Notes: generated from the letters alone by a model not told the origin. A stretch of 64,000 nucleotides of DNA from Roseibium algicola (GCF_001999245.1 NZ_CP019630.1:5919001-5983000); one strand, 5' to 3'; counted from the stretch's first letter, positions 53,065 through 63,324 are shown. A program made the numbers and translations.

Positions 53065-54165
53065 TCAGGACAAGTCGAAGATCATCATTACATAGGCGGC
53101 GAACAGTGCCAGATGAACCGCGCCCTGGAGATAGTTCGTCGCCCTGCTGCCGAACGTCAACAGGCTTATGAACAGGGTCAGCACGAGCATGATGATGTCG
53201 GCAGGTTCCAGGCCGAGCTCAATCTTGAGTCCTGTCACCCAACTTACGAGAAGAACGGCTGGCACTGTCAGACCAATGGTCGCCACCGCGGATCCAAGGC
53301 AGATATTTACAGCGCGCTGAAGCTTGTTATCACGTGCAGCCTGCAAAGCGCTGAGCCCCTCGGGCATCAGCACAAGTGCCGCAACAATGAACCCGCTCAA
53401 GGCCAGCGGTGCTCCCAGCCCCTCGATACCGAATTCCACATAGAGTGCGAGCTTCTTCGACAGGAGGATGATCGGAAGAAGTGCCCCGAACAGGCCAATG
53501 ATGTGAAATGGCATCGACCGGACGACCACGCCATGATGCCCTTCATCATGGCCGTCGTCGTCGGGCTGCCGAAAGATATCGCTGTGCGTTACCGTCTGGA
53601 TCGCCAGAAACACGCCATACAGCAGCAGGCACATGACGACATCGAACGCTGACTGTAGCGGAGACAGCTCTCCGCCAGGAGCCGAGTGGGTGATGCGCGG
53701 CAACACGAGTGCAAAGATTGCCAGAGGCACAAGCACCGACAGGAACGCATTCGCGCCTTGCAGATTATAGGTCTGGTTCTTGTGGCGCAGACCGCCTGCC
53801 AAAAGACACAGGCCAACCAGCCCGTTCAGGACAATCATCACGACCGAGAACATCGTGTTGCGTGCCATCGTCGGAATGGCGTCGCCCGACAGCATGATCG
53901 CAACAATCAGCGCAACTTCGATCCCGATGACCGCCAGTGTCAGGATCAAGGTACCGAAGGGTTCGCCAAGCAGGGTTGCCAGGCATTCCGCGTGCCGGAC
54001 GACCGAAAAGGCGCACCACATAACCGTGACGAATATGACCGCCAGTAGCAACAGCGACGGGACAATCCCGATCGTTTCCGGTTTCAAGGCATCGCCCGCG
54101 AAGGTGAAGGCGGCAAAGACCGCAAATCCAGTGAAGCTCGGCAATTCCGATTTGAGGCTGGTCAC
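53065..54165 (-). CDS. ChaA-type calcium (sodium)/proton antiporter
   Basis: A 366-residue inner-membrane protein with about 11 helices in two related halves. The CaCA-family motifs are visible in the first half (EPFGTLILTLAVIGIEVALIVAIM, with conserved Glu) and in the second (GFIVAALVLMPEGLSAL, with conserved Glu). A central cytoplasmic loop is rich in Asp and His (DDDGHDEGHHG), as is usual for ChaA. It exports Ca2+ or Na+ in exchange for protons. It is encoded alone, 131 bases before the liv operon's end. Confidence 0.88.
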   Translation of the reverse strand: MTSLKSELPSFTGFAVFAAFTFAGDALKPETIGIVPSLLLLAVIFVTVMWCAFSVVRHAECLATLLGEPFGTLILTLAVIGIEVALIVAIMLSGDAIPTMARNTMFSVVMIVLNGLVGLCLLAGGLRHKNQTYNLQGANAFLSVLVPLAIFALVLPRITHSAPGGELSPLQSAFDVVMCLLLYGVFLAIQTVTHSDIFRQPDDDGHDEGHHGVVVRSMPFHIIGLFGALLPIILLSKKLALYVEFGIEGLGAPLALSGFIVAALVLMPEGLSALQAARDNKLQRAVNICLGSAVATIGLTVPAVLLVSWVTGLKIELGLEPADIIMLVLTLFISLLTFGSRATNYLQGAVHLALFAAYVMMIFDLS

Positions 54166-54244
54166 AAAGAAACCCGATAAAAAATGAAAACAGTCTGGAC
54201 AGACTATAGGCCGCCGCCGCCGCCTTCAACCAATGCCGGCAGAC

Positions 54245-54273
54245 AAAAAAAGGCCGGCGCTTGGCACCGGCCT
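54245..54273 (-). terminator. Rho-independent terminator of the liv operon
   Basis: On the minus strand, 7-bp arms AGGCCGG/CCGGCCT (54273-54251) are followed by seven T (54251-54245). It lies 25 bases after the livF stop. Confidence 0.85.
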
Positions 54274-54297
54274 TCAGCTTCTGAAATGTCCGCAGGG

Positions 54298-55077
54298 TCA
54301 GATCGCCAGGTATTCCTGACGTAGCTGCGGATTGTCGAGGACTTCCTGTGCAGATCCGTCGAACACGACCTCTCCCATGTCCAGAATGACCGCCCTGTCG
54401 GCAAGGTGAAGCGCCGCGATTGCGTTCTGTTCAACAATGATGGTCGTGATGCCGAGATCCTTCACGCCTTCGAGGATGCGCTCGATCTCCTGAACGATCA
54501 CCGGTGCGAGGCCTTCATAGGGCTCGTCCAGCAACAGCAGTTTGATGTCGCGCGCGAGGATACGTGCAACAGCCAGCATCTGCTGTTCGCCGCCGGACAT
54601 GGTGATGGCGTCCTGCGACCGTCGTTCGGCCAACCTCGGGAAATGCTCGTAGATACGCTCGATCGACCATCCGACCGGCTCGGCAATCTGCGAAAGCTCC
54701 AGGTTCTCCTGAACCGTCAGTCCCGGAATGATGCGTCTGTCTTCCGGAACGAGGCCGACGCCCTGGCGGGCTGCCTGAAAGCTCTTCATGGTGTGAAGCG
54801 GCTTGTGATCGAGCCACACCTCGCCATGTTTCAGCTGCGGATCCTCCATCCGGGCGATTGCACGCAACGTCGATGTCTTGCCTGCGCCATTGCGGCCCAG
54901 AAGTGCAAGGATCTCGCCCTCACGAATGTCAAAACTGACACCCTGAACGATATAGCTTTCGCCGTAATAGGCATGCAGGTCCCACGCAGAGAAAAATGCG
55001 GGGGCGCCGCCTTGAGATTTGCGCGGCGGGACGCCGGGAGCGGACCGGCCGCTGAACTGATCGTCAAGTAGGGTCAC
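54298..55077 (-). CDS. livF: branched-chain amino acid-type ABC transporter ATPase LivF
   Basis: A 259-residue ATPase with Walker A GRNGAGKTST, Q-loop ARMEDPQ region, ABC signature TMSGGEQQML and Walker B LLLLDEPYEGLAP, all typical of LivF. An N-terminal extension of about 25 residues precedes the usual start. It begins with GTG overlapping the livG stop (GTGA). With LivG it energises the LivH-LivM permease. Confidence 0.93.
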   Translation of the reverse strand: MTLLDDQFSGRSAPGVPPRKSQGGAPAFFSAWDLHAYYGESYIVQGVSFDIREGEILALLGRNGAGKTSTLRAIARMEDPQLKHGEVWLDHKPLHTMKSFQAARQGVGLVPEDRRIIPGLTVQENLELSQIAEPVGWSIERIYEHFPRLAERRSQDAITMSGGEQQMLAVARILARDIKLLLLDEPYEGLAPVIVQEIERILEGVKDLGITTIIVEQNAIAALHLADRAVILDMGEVVFDGSAQEVLDNPQLRQEYLAI

Positions 55078-55829
55078 AGATGCGCTCCTCCGAGATAAGC
55101 TTCCTGTACGCGCGGGTCGCCCTTGATCTCTTCAGGCTTGCCTTCCGCGATGATCGTTCCCTGTGCGAGCACGGTGACCTTGTCGGCAAGCGAGAACACG
55201 ACATGCATGTCATGTTCGATAACCACCTTGGTGATACCGCGTCCGGCAATCCGTTTCAGAAGATCGATCGTGTTGTTGGTATCGGCGCGGGACATGCCCG
55301 CGGTCGGTTCATCGAGAAGCAGCAGCTTCGGATCCTGCGAGAGGCACATGGCCAGCTCGAGCCGGCGCTTGTCACCACGTGACAGGGAACCGGAAATAAC
55401 GTCTTTTTTCTCCGCCAGGCCGACGTCCTCCAGCATGTGAAGTGCCTTGTCCTGGATTTCCGCATCCCTATCGAGCCGCTTGAACGGACGCAGTGAGAAC
55501 TGTCCGTCGCGCTTTGCCATGGTGGGGATGATGACGTTTTCCAGCAGGGTGAGTTCTGCGAAAATTTCAGGGGTCTGGAACACCCGAGAAACGCCGACCT
55601 GGTTGATCTCGTAGGGCTTCATGCCTGTGAGCGAGATATCACCGAACTTCACCGTGCCGGTATCCGGGATCAACCGGCCGATCATGCAGTTCAGGAAGGT
55701 CGATTTACCCGCTCCGTTCGGCCCGATGATCGCGTGAACAGTGCCCTGCTCCACCGAGAAGTTGACATTGTTGAGGGCTCTCAGACCGCCGAACGACTTG
55801 TTGACGCCCTCTACACGTAGGATTTCCAT
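55074..55829 (-). CDS. livG: branched-chain amino acid-type ABC transporter ATPase LivG
   Basis: A 251-residue ATPase with Walker A GPNGAGKSTF, signature SLSRGDKRRLE (LivG has a diverged signature), Walker B LLLLDEPTAGMS and the H-loop VIEHDM. Standard length. It is separated from livM by 11 bases and overlaps livF by 4. Confidence 0.94.
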   Translation of the reverse strand: MEILRVEGVNKSFGGLRALNNVNFSVEQGTVHAIIGPNGAGKSTFLNCMIGRLIPDTGTVKFGDISLTGMKPYEINQVGVSRVFQTPEIFAELTLLENVIIPTMAKRDGQFSLRPFKRLDRDAEIQDKALHMLEDVGLAEKKDVISGSLSRGDKRRLELAMCLSQDPKLLLLDEPTAGMSRADTNNTIDLLKRIAGRGITKVVIEHDMHVVFSLADKVTVLAQGTIIAEGKPEEIKGDPRVQEAYLGGAHL

Positions 55830-55840
55830 ATTCTTGTTCC

Positions 55841-56977
55841 TTACTCTGCAGGGGCAGTTGCACGGTTCGGTTCGGACTTGCCGGACGACCGCTTGAACAG
55901 CTTACCGATCCGGGACACGCCTTCCATGATGCCACCAGGCAGGAAGATAACGATCAGCATGAAGAGAACACCGAGCGTAAGATGCCAGCCTTCACCGACG
56001 AACAGGCCGGCAACGGAGATGACGGGGCCTTCGATAAAGTCCGGAAGGAAACCGAAAATCTCATGCAGGGTCTGCTCGTTGAAGGCAGAGAAGATGTTCT
56101 CGAAATACTTGATCAGCGCCGCACCGAAGATCGGGCCGAGCAAGGTGCCTGCGCCGCCGAGAATGGTCATGAGAACGACCTCTCCCGACGCAGTCCATTG
56201 CATGCGTTCAGCACCCGCCAGCGGATCGGTGATGCACATCAAAGCACCGGCCAGACCTGCATACATTCCCGAGATCACGAACGCCGCCAGTGTGTAGGGA
56301 CGCGGATTGAGGCCGGTGTAGGTCATACGGTTCTGGTTGGTCTTCACGGCGCGCAACATGATGCCGAAAGGCGACCGGAAGATCCGCTGTGCAACGAAGA
56401 AGCCGATCAGAAGGATGACCGCACAGAAGTAGAACCCGCCCCACCCGGTCATTTCAATGCCGAACAGGTTCGCGATCAGCGGGCCTTCCTGACCGCCATT
56501 GCCATCGAACAGACGCGGGTCGCTGCGCAGAACACGCAAGCCGGTCTCCCCGTTGGTGATTGGCGTCAGAACCGAATAGGCCAGGTTATAGGACATCTGA
56601 GCGAAAGCGAGCGTCAGGATCGAGAAATAGATGCCCGACCGGCGCAGCGACACATAGCCGATGGCAAGTGCGAAGATGCCGGACGCGATGATTGCCATGA
56701 TCACGGCGGGGATCGGGTTCATGCCAAGCAGCTTGAACGTCCAGACTGCGGTGTAGGAACCGACACCCAGAAACGCGGCATGGCCGAATGACAGGTATCC
56801 AGTCAGACCGAACAGAATGTTGAAACCAGTCGCAAAGAGACCAAAGATTGCAAACTTCTGCAGAAGGTCGGGATAACCGGCACCAATCGGCTCAAGCCAG
56901 ATCGGCATCGTAAGCACCGCGACAGCAAAGATCGCAAAGAAGATGTAGTCGCGTGCAGGAGATGTTTTTGTAGACAT
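55841..56977 (-). CDS. livM: branched-chain amino acid-type ABC transporter permease LivM
   Basis: A 378-residue inner-membrane permease with about ten helices and the family block [13 protein letters not shown] near residue 65. The EAA-type loop is around [29 protein letters not shown] sequence (here [18 protein letters not shown]), and [19 protein letters not shown] follows. The C-terminus is basic ([14 protein letters not shown]). It lies 4 bases after livH. Confidence 0.94.
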   Translation of the reverse strand: MSTKTSPARDYIFFAIFAVAVLTMPIWLEPIGAGYPDLLQKFAIFGLFATGFNILFGLTGYLSFGHAAFLGVGSYTAVWTFKLLGMNPIPAVIMAIIASGIFALAIGYVSLRRSGIYFSILTLAFAQMSYNLAYSVLTPITNGETGLRVLRSDPRLFDGNGGQEGPLIANLFGIEMTGWGGFYFCAVILLIGFFVAQRIFRSPFGIMLRAVKTNQNRMTYTGLNPRPYTLAAFVISGMYAGLAGALMCITDPLAGAERMQWTASGEVVLMTILGGAGTLLGPIFGAALIKYFENIFSAFNEQTLHEIFGFLPDFIEGPVISVAGLFVGEGWHLTLGVLFMLIVIFLPGGIMEGVSRIGKLFKRSSGKSEPNRATAPAE

Positions 56978-56981
56978 TTTT

Positions 56982-58010
56982 TTAGTTCTCCATGACGCCC
57001 TTGCGGCCCATCAGCCCGCGCGGACGCACGAGAAGGATGACCACAGCAACGAGATAGATGATGATCTGGTCGATGCCTGGAAGAATGGCCTTGATTTCAT
57101 TCATCGATGCGAAGGACTGCAGGATGCCGAGCAGGAAACCTGCCGCGACGGCTCCAGGCAGCGACCCCATGCCGCCAACAACCACCACGACGAAGCTGAG
57201 CACGAGGAAGTCCATGCCCATGTGATAGTCGGGCGGCAGGATCGGCGTGTACATGACCCCGGCTAGACCGGCGACCACTGCGGCAATCGCGAAAACGATG
57301 GTGAAACGGCGCTCGATGTTGATGCCCAACAGCCCGACCGTATGACGGTCTGCCATGCCGGCCCGGACAACCATGCCGAAGGTGGTGAATTGCAGGAAGG
57401 CGAAGACGGCTGCGATGATGGCGCCTGCGAAGGCAAGGTAGACCATGCGCCAGTACGGATAGACGATCACGCCAGGATCCAAGCCGAGGGCAGCTCCGAT
57501 GTCGGCTGCTCCGCGTACGGCATCTGGCGCGGTTTGCGGGATCGGGTTGGCGCCGAAAATCGACTTGATGATTTCCTGAAGAACGATAGCGAGGCCGAAG
57601 GTGACGAGGATCTGATCGGCGTGCGCCCGGTTGTAGAAGTGCTTGATCAGGCCGCGTTCCATGATGAAACCGAAAAGCAGCATGACCGGAATGGCAAGCA
57701 GGATGGAAACCGGCACCGAATAGTTGAGCACCCAGTGACCGAAGTCTCCGAGGTATGCCTCGATGTAGGGTGTACGGATTTCGAGGGGAGTTCCCCACGC
57801 CGTCGTCTTGGTCGGATCCGTCGTCACGATCTCCAGGCTGAGAAGCTTGTTGAACGACACCGCGCAGAACGCACCAAGCATGAACAAGGCACCATGCGCG
57901 AAGTTGACGACCCCAAGGGTCCCGAAAATCAGGGTCAGTCCCAAGGCGATCAGCGCGTATGCTCCGCCCTTGTCCAACCCGTTCAGCAGTTGAAGAATAA
58001 TCACATCCAT
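56982..58010 (-). CDS. livH: branched-chain amino acid-type ABC transporter permease LivH
   Basis: A 342-residue inner-membrane permease. The start [23 protein letters not shown] and [13 protein letters not shown] are family hallmarks. Later blocks are [17 protein letters not shown] and [23 protein letters not shown]. About eight helices. It is separated from livK by a strong hairpin, so the binding protein should be made in excess over the permease. Confidence 0.94.
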   Translation of the reverse strand: MDVIILQLLNGLDKGGAYALIALGLTLIFGTLGVVNFAHGALFMLGAFCAVSFNKLLSLEIVTTDPTKTTAWGTPLEIRTPYIEAYLGDFGHWVLNYSVPVSILLAIPVMLLFGFIMERGLIKHFYNRAHADQILVTFGLAIVLQEIIKSIFGANPIPQTAPDAVRGAADIGAALGLDPGVIVYPYWRMVYLAFAGAIIAAVFAFLQFTTFGMVVRAGMADRHTVGLLGINIERRFTIVFAIAAVVAGLAGVMYTPILPPDYHMGMDFLVLSFVVVVVGGMGSLPGAVAAGFLLGILQSFASMNEIKAILPGIDQIIIYLVAVVILLVRPRGLMGRKGVMEN

Positions 58011-58053
58011 GGTCTTGCCGCTATTTGCTGCGTCACTTGCGTCCTGATAAGCA

Positions 58054-58085
58054 GCAGCCGCCGGCGGAGATCCTCCGGCGGCTGC
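58054..58085 (-). other. intercistronic hairpin between livK and livH
   Basis: Perfect 11-bp arms GCAGCCGCCGG/CCGGCGGCTGC with a 10-base loop and no T-run. Such hairpins behind binding-protein genes commonly slow 3' decay of the upstream message or partly block transcription into the permease genes. Confidence 0.7.
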
Positions 58086-58099
58086 CGACGTTCAAGAGC

Positions 58100-59446
58100 T
58101 TATGCGCCGTTGTTGCACGCGCCGAGTTCGCCACCCAGCATGTCTGCCGGGTATTCGACCTGCGAACGCGGAGTGACTTCCACCACTTCGAGAAGGTCGA
58201 ACTGGGAGCTCGGGTTTTCTTTACCCTTCACGACCAGAACGTCCTTGAAGCACTGGTGGTCATCTGCACGATAGAGGGTCGGACCATTGCCCATGCCGTC
58301 GAACTCGAAGCCTTCGAGAGCTGCGGCGATCGCGCAAGGATCGAACGTGCCAGCCCGCTGTGCGGCATCGGCATAAAGCAGGGTCTGGACGTAGCAGGTG
58401 TGCGCAGCCTGGCTCGGCGGGAAGCCGTATTCCTGACCGAAGGACTTGACGAAAGCCTTGGAGCCTTCGTCCTGCAGCGACCAGTGCCAGTTGGTGGAGC
58501 CGAAGATACCCTTCACGTTTTCACCGGCACCCTGCGCCATCAGACGAGAGTACAGCGGAACCACGATCACGAAGTCCTTGCCGTTGACCTGCTTGTCGCG
58601 CAGACCGAACTGAACAGCCTGGGTCAGGGAGTTCACCATGTCCTTGCCATAGTGGTTCAGAACAAGAACGTCAGCACCGGAGTTCAGAACCGGCGTGATG
58701 TACTGCGAGAAGTCACCAGCGCCAAGCGGCGTACGAACGGCAGCTGTTGTCTCCCAGCCCATGCCTTCGGTGTACTTCTTGATGGATTCTTCCTGAGACC
58801 AGCCCCAGGTGTAGTCGGCGGTAAGGTGATAGGCCTTGCGATCGGTGCCGTAGTTGTTCTTCAGAACCGGAGCCAGCGCAGCGCCGGACATTTCGGTGTT
58901 GAAGAAGTGACGGAAACCGTTCTTGCGCTTGTCCTTGCCGGTGGTGTCGTTGGAGTGGGTCAGACCCGCCATGAAGATGACGCCTGCTTCCTGGCAGAGC
59001 GACTGCACGGCGATCGCCACACCGGAGGAAGAACCACCGGTAATCATGATAGCGCCGTCTTTTTCGATCATGCGCTTTGCGGATGCACGGGCTGCATCAG
59101 ACTTGGTCTGCGTGTCACCGGTCACGAAGGCGACCTTCTTGCCGTTGACGCCGTTGCCCTTGAGTTCCTTCGACGAGAAGGTGTTCAACAAACCGCCGTC
59201 GCCTTCACCGTTCAGGTGCTTGACGGCAAGCTGATAGGCGCGCAGTTCGTCTGCCCCTTCGTCGGCATATGCGCCGGTCTGCGGAACGTTGAAGCCCAGA
59301 ACGACTTCAGCGCCTGTCGGTTCGTTGAGATAACCGGCAGACCATGCGCGGCTGGTGAAAATGGTCGGCGTTGCCAATGCGGCACCGCCCAATGCGCCAG
59401 CGCGCAAAATGGAACGACGATTGAGGGGTTTACGAATTAAGCTCAT
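58100..59446 (-). CDS. livK: ABC transporter substrate-binding protein LivK-type, Tat-exported
   Basis: A 448-residue periplasmic binding protein. The ATG at 59446 follows GGGAGGAAAG; the upstream frame to 59599 is not coding-like. The N-terminus has a twin-arginine signal (NRRSILRAGALGGAALATPTI, cleavage near WSA). The mature protein is a Peripla_BP_6 type I fold (VVLGFNVPQTGAYADEGADEL, ITGGSSSGVAIAVQ). It is the first gene of livKHMGF. The ligand could be branched-chain amino acids, amides or urea; the size (over 400) and Tat export resemble the amide/urea group, so the liv name is by operon type. Confidence 0.88.
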   Translation of the reverse strand: MSLIRKPLNRRSILRAGALGGAALATPTIFTSRAWSAGYLNEPTGAEVVLGFNVPQTGAYADEGADELRAYQLAVKHLNGEGDGGLLNTFSSKELKGNGVNGKKVAFVTGDTQTKSDAARASAKRMIEKDGAIMITGGSSSGVAIAVQSLCQEAGVIFMAGLTHSNDTTGKDKRKNGFRHFFNTEMSGAALAPVLKNNYGTDRKAYHLTADYTWGWSQEESIKKYTEGMGWETTAAVRTPLGAGDFSQYITPVLNSGADVLVLNHYGKDMVNSLTQAVQFGLRDKQVNGKDFVIVVPLYSRLMAQGAGENVKGIFGSTNWHWSLQDEGSKAFVKSFGQEYGFPPSQAAHTCYVQTLLYADAAQRAGTFDPCAIAAALEGFEFDGMGNGPTLYRADDHQCFKDVLVVKGKENPSSQFDLLEVVEVTPRSQVEYPADMLGGELGACNNGA

Positions 59447-59930
59447 ACTTTCCTCCCAGAAAGGCGTCGCGTACCCACCTCGGGCACGCCTGCAATAGCT
59501 GTACAGCTGCAAGCAATTCCGGCTTGTTCCCCGTCCGGGATCCCGGCTCCTCCGCACCAAAACTGCAAGCTGCAACGACTGTAAAAAAATCATCTGCAAA
59601 ACAGCAATACGACTATCGGATCGCTCACCCTCACCAACTCATTATACTTTCGAAGTAATCACGGCTAATCTTCGAATTTTCTCGCGATTTTTATTGCATT
59701 GCGTCATTTTGTTTCTTTTTGATTTTCAGCCACTTACTTCTCACGCATACCGCAACGCGAAATTACCTTGACGTAAAGGTTCAAAAATCCGGAATTTCAA
59801 AACGTTAGACCAAAGTGCAAGATCGGACGGAGCTCAAAGGACGTCCGCGGCGAAATTGACGGAGACGGATACGGGCGGATAAGCTGCGGCTCTCGCCTTC
59901 GTCCCCGTACACCCGCCCGGAATCATTTCA
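59447..59930. other. AT-rich divergent intergenic region upstream of livK
   Basis: A 484-base non-coding region between livK (minus) and the PPOX gene (plus). The part from about 59625 to 59800 is AT-rich with T-tracts and should hold the liv promoter. It contains one notable palindrome (listed separately) and a TTCGAA repeated at about 59649 and 59671. No gene or RNA is recognised. Confidence 0.45.
59765..59780. promoter_or_regulatory. candidate operator palindrome upstream of livK
   Basis: ACCTTGACGTAAAGGT is a 16-base inverted repeat (only two positions unmatched). Its shape, ACCTT-x6-AAGGT around ACGT, resembles sites bound by MerR-type regulators of amino/fatty-acid metabolism. No such regulator is in the window, so this is a candidate only. 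Confidence 0.4.
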
Positions 59931-60539
59931 ATGAGCATCCTCACTTCCCTTGAGGACCTTCACGCACACTACGGTACTGCCGGAGAAGCGTCCTTGATCA
60001 AGGAAATCGATCATCTGAGCCCTGCGTATCGCAGGATTGTCGAGGCTTCCAACTTCTGCACACTTGCAACCTGTGGACCAGAAGGGCTCGACTGCTCTCC
60101 GCGCGGCGACGACGGCATGGTTGTCAGGATACAGGATGACCAGACGCTGCTGATGCCCGACCGGCGGGGCAACAACAGGATCGACTCGCTGCGCAATATT
60201 GTTCGCGACCCGCGTGTCTCGCTCATGTTCATGATTCCCGGCTGGAACAACGTTCTGAGGATCAACGGCAAGGCAGTACTTTCCGTCGAGCAGGACCTTA
60301 TTGCCAGCTTCGAGAAAGAAGGCCATTTGCCTCGTTCGGTGATCGTGGTCACGATCGGCTCGGTCTACTTCCAGTGTGCACGCGCCATCATGCGTGCCGG
60401 CCTCTGGGAAACCGAGAACAGGACCGGCAAGGGCGACTTGCCGTCACCAGGTGAAATCATGAAGGAAATCAAGGCAAGTTTCGATGGTGAAACCTATGAC
60501 CGCGAATGGCCGGAGCGTGCCAAGACTTCGATGTGGTAA
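59931..60539 (+). CDS. pyridoxamine 5'-phosphate oxidase-family flavoprotein (MSMEG_1061-like)
   Basis: A 202-residue cytoplasmic protein of the FMN-binding split-barrel class. The N-terminal helix region (HLSPAYRRIVEASNFCTLATCGPEGLDCSPRGD) matches the family once named for MSMEG_1061. A DRRGNNRIDSLRNIVRDPRVSLMFMIPG block supplies flavin contacts. The C-terminus has FQCARAIMRAGLW. The family's substrate is unknown; it may reduce or detoxify small molecules with F420 or FMN. Single gene. Confidence 0.88.
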   Translation: MSILTSLEDLHAHYGTAGEASLIKEIDHLSPAYRRIVEASNFCTLATCGPEGLDCSPRGDDGMVVRIQDDQTLLMPDRRGNNRIDSLRNIVRDPRVSLMFMIPGWNNVLRINGKAVLSVEQDLIASFEKEGHLPRSVIVVTIGSVYFQCARAIMRAGLWETENRTGKGDLPSPGEIMKEIKASFDGETYDREWPERAKTSMW

Positions 60540-60764
60540 GCGGTCTCCAAGGGATGCCAATGACATCGAACGACCGATACAAGACATCATGAGGCAAGCG
60601 ATTGCCGTTGCCTTCCTTACCCACCAAACAGTAACACCGGTTGCCATATCGCGTTCTGCGGCCTGACCGGCTTCAAGGCGCTATTTAGCCGCAGAGTGCT
60701 TGGAACCGATCCCAATCTGCGCCATATGTCGCTGACATCCTTCAAGATACCTTCCGAGGCACAA

Positions 60765-62807
60765 ATGACCGTCAATCCGCTTCTTTCCGACTGGACCACG
60801 CCGTTCGACCTGCCTCCCTTCGAAACGATCTCTCCCGAGCATTTCGAGGAAGCATTCGACGCCGCCATGGCGGAAGCCAAGGCGGACACTGACAGGATCG
60901 CCGATCATGAGGTGGCGCCGACTTTTGAAAACACGATTGTTGCCCTGGAGACGTCAGGAAAGACGCTCACCAAGGTTGCAAGGACGTTTTTCAACCTGAC
61001 CGGTGCCCATACCAATGAGGCCCTGCAAAAGATCGAGCGCGACGTTGCACCGAAGCTTGCCAAACATTCCTCGGAAATGCTGCTGAATTCCAAGCTATAC
61101 GGCCGGATTGCTGCATTGTGGGAACAAAGGGATTCGCTTGAACTCAATTCCGAAGACGCACGCGTGCTCGAGCGGTATCAGAAAATGTTCCAGCGGGCCG
61201 GTGCAGGCCTTGACGATGCCGGCAAGGCGCGGATGGCTGACATTTCGCAAAGACTTGCCACCCTCGGCACCAGCTTTTCCCAGAACGTACTCAAGGATGA
61301 GTCGGATTATCAGCTTGTTCTGGAAACCGAGGAAGACCGTGCCGGCCTGCCTGACTTCCTGCTGACGTCGGCTGCCGAAGCTGCAAACGAACGAGGGCTT
61401 GACGGAAAGCACGTCATCACGCTTTCCCGTTCCTCAATCGAACCTTTCCTTCAATTTTCCACGAACCGGCGTTTGCGTGAAGAAGCCTTCAAGGCATGGT
61501 CCGCCCGTGGAGAAAACGGCGGCCAGACCGACAACCGGGCAATCATCAGCGAAACCCTCAAACTGCGGGACGAGAAAGCCCGGATGCTCGGTTTCAAGAA
61601 CTTTGCGGAGTTCAAGCTCGACGACACGATGGCCAAGACGCCTGACAACGTCAGAGGCCTGCTTGTGAAGGTCTGGGAACCGGCGGTCGCTCAGGCGCGG
61701 GAAGAAGAAGCCAAGCTGGCGGATATGGCGCGCAATGCCGGCGAAAACCATTCTATCGAGGCATGGGACTGGCGCTTTTATTCCGAAAAAGTCCGCAAGG
61801 CCGAACACGATCTGGATGAAACGGAGCTGAAGCCTTACCTGCAGCTTGAAAACATCATCCAGGCTGCCTTTGACACGGCAACACGTCTCTTCGGGCTTAC
61901 TTTCAAAGAACTCAAGGGCATGCCAGTCTACCATCCGGATGTCCGGGTGTTTGAAGTACTCGGCAAGGATGGCAATCACGTCGGTCTCTTTCTGGGAGAC
62001 TATTTCGCACGGTCGTCAAAAAGATCCGGTGCCTGGATGAGTGCATTCCGGTCGCAACACAGGCTGGAAGGCGACGTAACGCCGATCATCGTCAATGTGA
62101 TGAATTTCTCCAAAGGTGCCAAGGGTGAAGCCACACTGCTGACGTTCGATGATGCCCGGACCCTGTTCCACGAGTTTGGCCATGGCCTGCACGGTCTTCT
62201 TTCGAATGTGACCTACCCCATGATCTCGGGCACCAGCGTCTCGCGTGACTTCGTCGAGTTGCCCTCTCAGCTGTATGAGCACTGGTTGTCTCAACCCGAA
62301 GTGCTTTCAAAATACGCCGTTCACTACAAGACCGGCGAACCGATGCCCGAGGCACTTCTCGACAAGCTGCTTGCTGCCGCCAATTTCAATCAGGGATTTG
62401 CGACGGTAGAGTATACGGCTTCCGCACTGATCGATCTCGAACTCCATCAATTGGAAGATCCGGCAGAACTAGATGTTGCAGCCTTCGAAAATGAAGAACT
62501 CGGCAAGATCGGCATGCCGCAAGCCATCACGATGCGTCACCGTATCCCGCATTTCCAGCATGTCTTTTCGGGCGACGGCTACGCGGCTGGATATTACAGC
62601 TACATGTGGTCGGAAGTGATGGATGCGGACGCGTTTGAGGCATTTGAAGAGAAGGGCAACGTATTTGATCCGGAAACGGCTGGAAAACTGTTGACCTACA
62701 TCTATTCAGCCGGTGGCCGGCAGGACCCGGAAGCCGCGTATCTCGCATTCCGGGGGCGTGCGCCACGGATCGATGCTCTTCTTGAAAAGCGCGGCTTTGC
62801 TGCCTGA
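60765..62807 (+). CDS. M3 family oligopeptidase (Dcp/OpdA-like)
   Basis: A 680-residue cytoplasmic zinc peptidase. The ATG at 60765 is preceded by GAGG; the longer frame to 60696 is less supported. Blocks seen include the N-terminal LPPFETISPEHFEEAFDAAMAEA, then the zinc site LFHEFGHGLHGLL (HExGH, near residue 468) with the downstream Glu in SRDFVELPSQLYEHW, and the C-terminal GDGYAAGYYSYMWSEVMDADAF. It is the right length for peptidyl-dipeptidase Dcp or oligopeptidase A; the sequence does not settle which. Degrades short peptides. Confidence 0.93.
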   Translation: MTVNPLLSDWTTPFDLPPFETISPEHFEEAFDAAMAEAKADTDRIADHEVAPTFENTIVALETSGKTLTKVARTFFNLTGAHTNEALQKIERDVAPKLAKHSSEMLLNSKLYGRIAALWEQRDSLELNSEDARVLERYQKMFQRAGAGLDDAGKARMADISQRLATLGTSFSQNVLKDESDYQLVLETEEDRAGLPDFLLTSAAEAANERGLDGKHVITLSRSSIEPFLQFSTNRRLREEAFKAWSARGENGGQTDNRAIISETLKLRDEKARMLGFKNFAEFKLDDTMAKTPDNVRGLLVKVWEPAVAQAREEEAKLADMARNAGENHSIEAWDWRFYSEKVRKAEHDLDETELKPYLQLENIIQAAFDTATRLFGLTFKELKGMPVYHPDVRVFEVLGKDGNHVGLFLGDYFARSSKRSGAWMSAFRSQHRLEGDVTPIIVNVMNFSKGAKGEATLLTFDDARTLFHEFGHGLHGLLSNVTYPMISGTSVSRDFVELPSQLYEHWLSQPEVLSKYAVHYKTGEPMPEALLDKLLAAANFNQGFATVEYTASALIDLELHQLEDPAELDVAAFENEELGKIGMPQAITMRHRIPHFQHVFSGDGYAAGYYSYMWSEVMDADAFEAFEEKGNVFDPETAGKLLTYIYSAGGRQDPEAAYLAFRGRAPRIDALLEKRGFAA

Positions 62808-62871
62808 TCCGACCCCTTCTCCAGGCCTGCCGGCTTGCGCCGGCGGGTCAAACGTTTCCAGGACAAACCGG

Positions 62872-63267
62872 ATGACCCACATGCAGCCTCAGGCGACCCC
62901 GACCGCTCCTCTTCTCAGAACGGGCATGGCCATGGCCAGTGTCTCAGGTGCAGCCGGCGTCGTAAGTCTGGCATTGTCCGCGCACGCCAGCGCGTCAAGC
63001 CTGATAGAAACCGCTGCACACATGCTTTTGTTTCACGCGCCTGTGTTCCTGGGCATCGGCCTTCTCGCCCAATTGCGGAGAGTGCCGCTCCTTCCCGTCG
63101 TTTTGATATTCCTTGCCGCAGGACTGTCCCTGTTCTGTGGTGACCTGTTGATGCGGGCTTTTCTGGAAAGGCGCCTGTTTGCGATGTCGGCGCCAATCGG
63201 AGGCATGATGGTGATCCTCGGATGGCTGATGCTCGCGCTCTGTGCTTTACGTGTTCGGCCCAAGTGA
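62872..63267 (+). CDS. DUF423 family small membrane protein
   Basis: A 131-residue protein started at the ATG at 62872 behind CCAGGACA. Four membrane helices: about 22-38, 47-65, 73-92 and 103-125. The pattern HMLLFHAPVFLGIG, LSLFCGDLLMRAF and APIGGMMVILGWLMLA fits DUF423 (YgdD-like). Function unknown. It lies 64 bases after the M3 peptidase gene. Confidence 0.78.
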   Translation: MTHMQPQATPTAPLLRTGMAMASVSGAAGVVSLALSAHASASSLIETAAHMLLFHAPVFLGIGLLAQLRRVPLLPVVLIFLAAGLSLFCGDLLMRAFLERRLFAMSAPIGGMMVILGWLMLALCALRVRPK

Positions 63268-63324
63268 CTAAAAGCCATCTGACAGGTTATTCCGGTAAAA
63301 CCAGAACCAATTCGGATTTTTTTA

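Noticed and set aside
54251..54273. part of a repeated palindromic (REP-like) element
   Set aside because: Similar GGCCGG hairpins occur at 4147 and 54251, but both fit ordinary terminators with T-tracts; no longer shared sequence was seen.
58025..59440. 471-residue open frame on the plus strand
   Set aside because: Antisense shadow of livK, whose frame has a Tat signal and a binding-protein fold.
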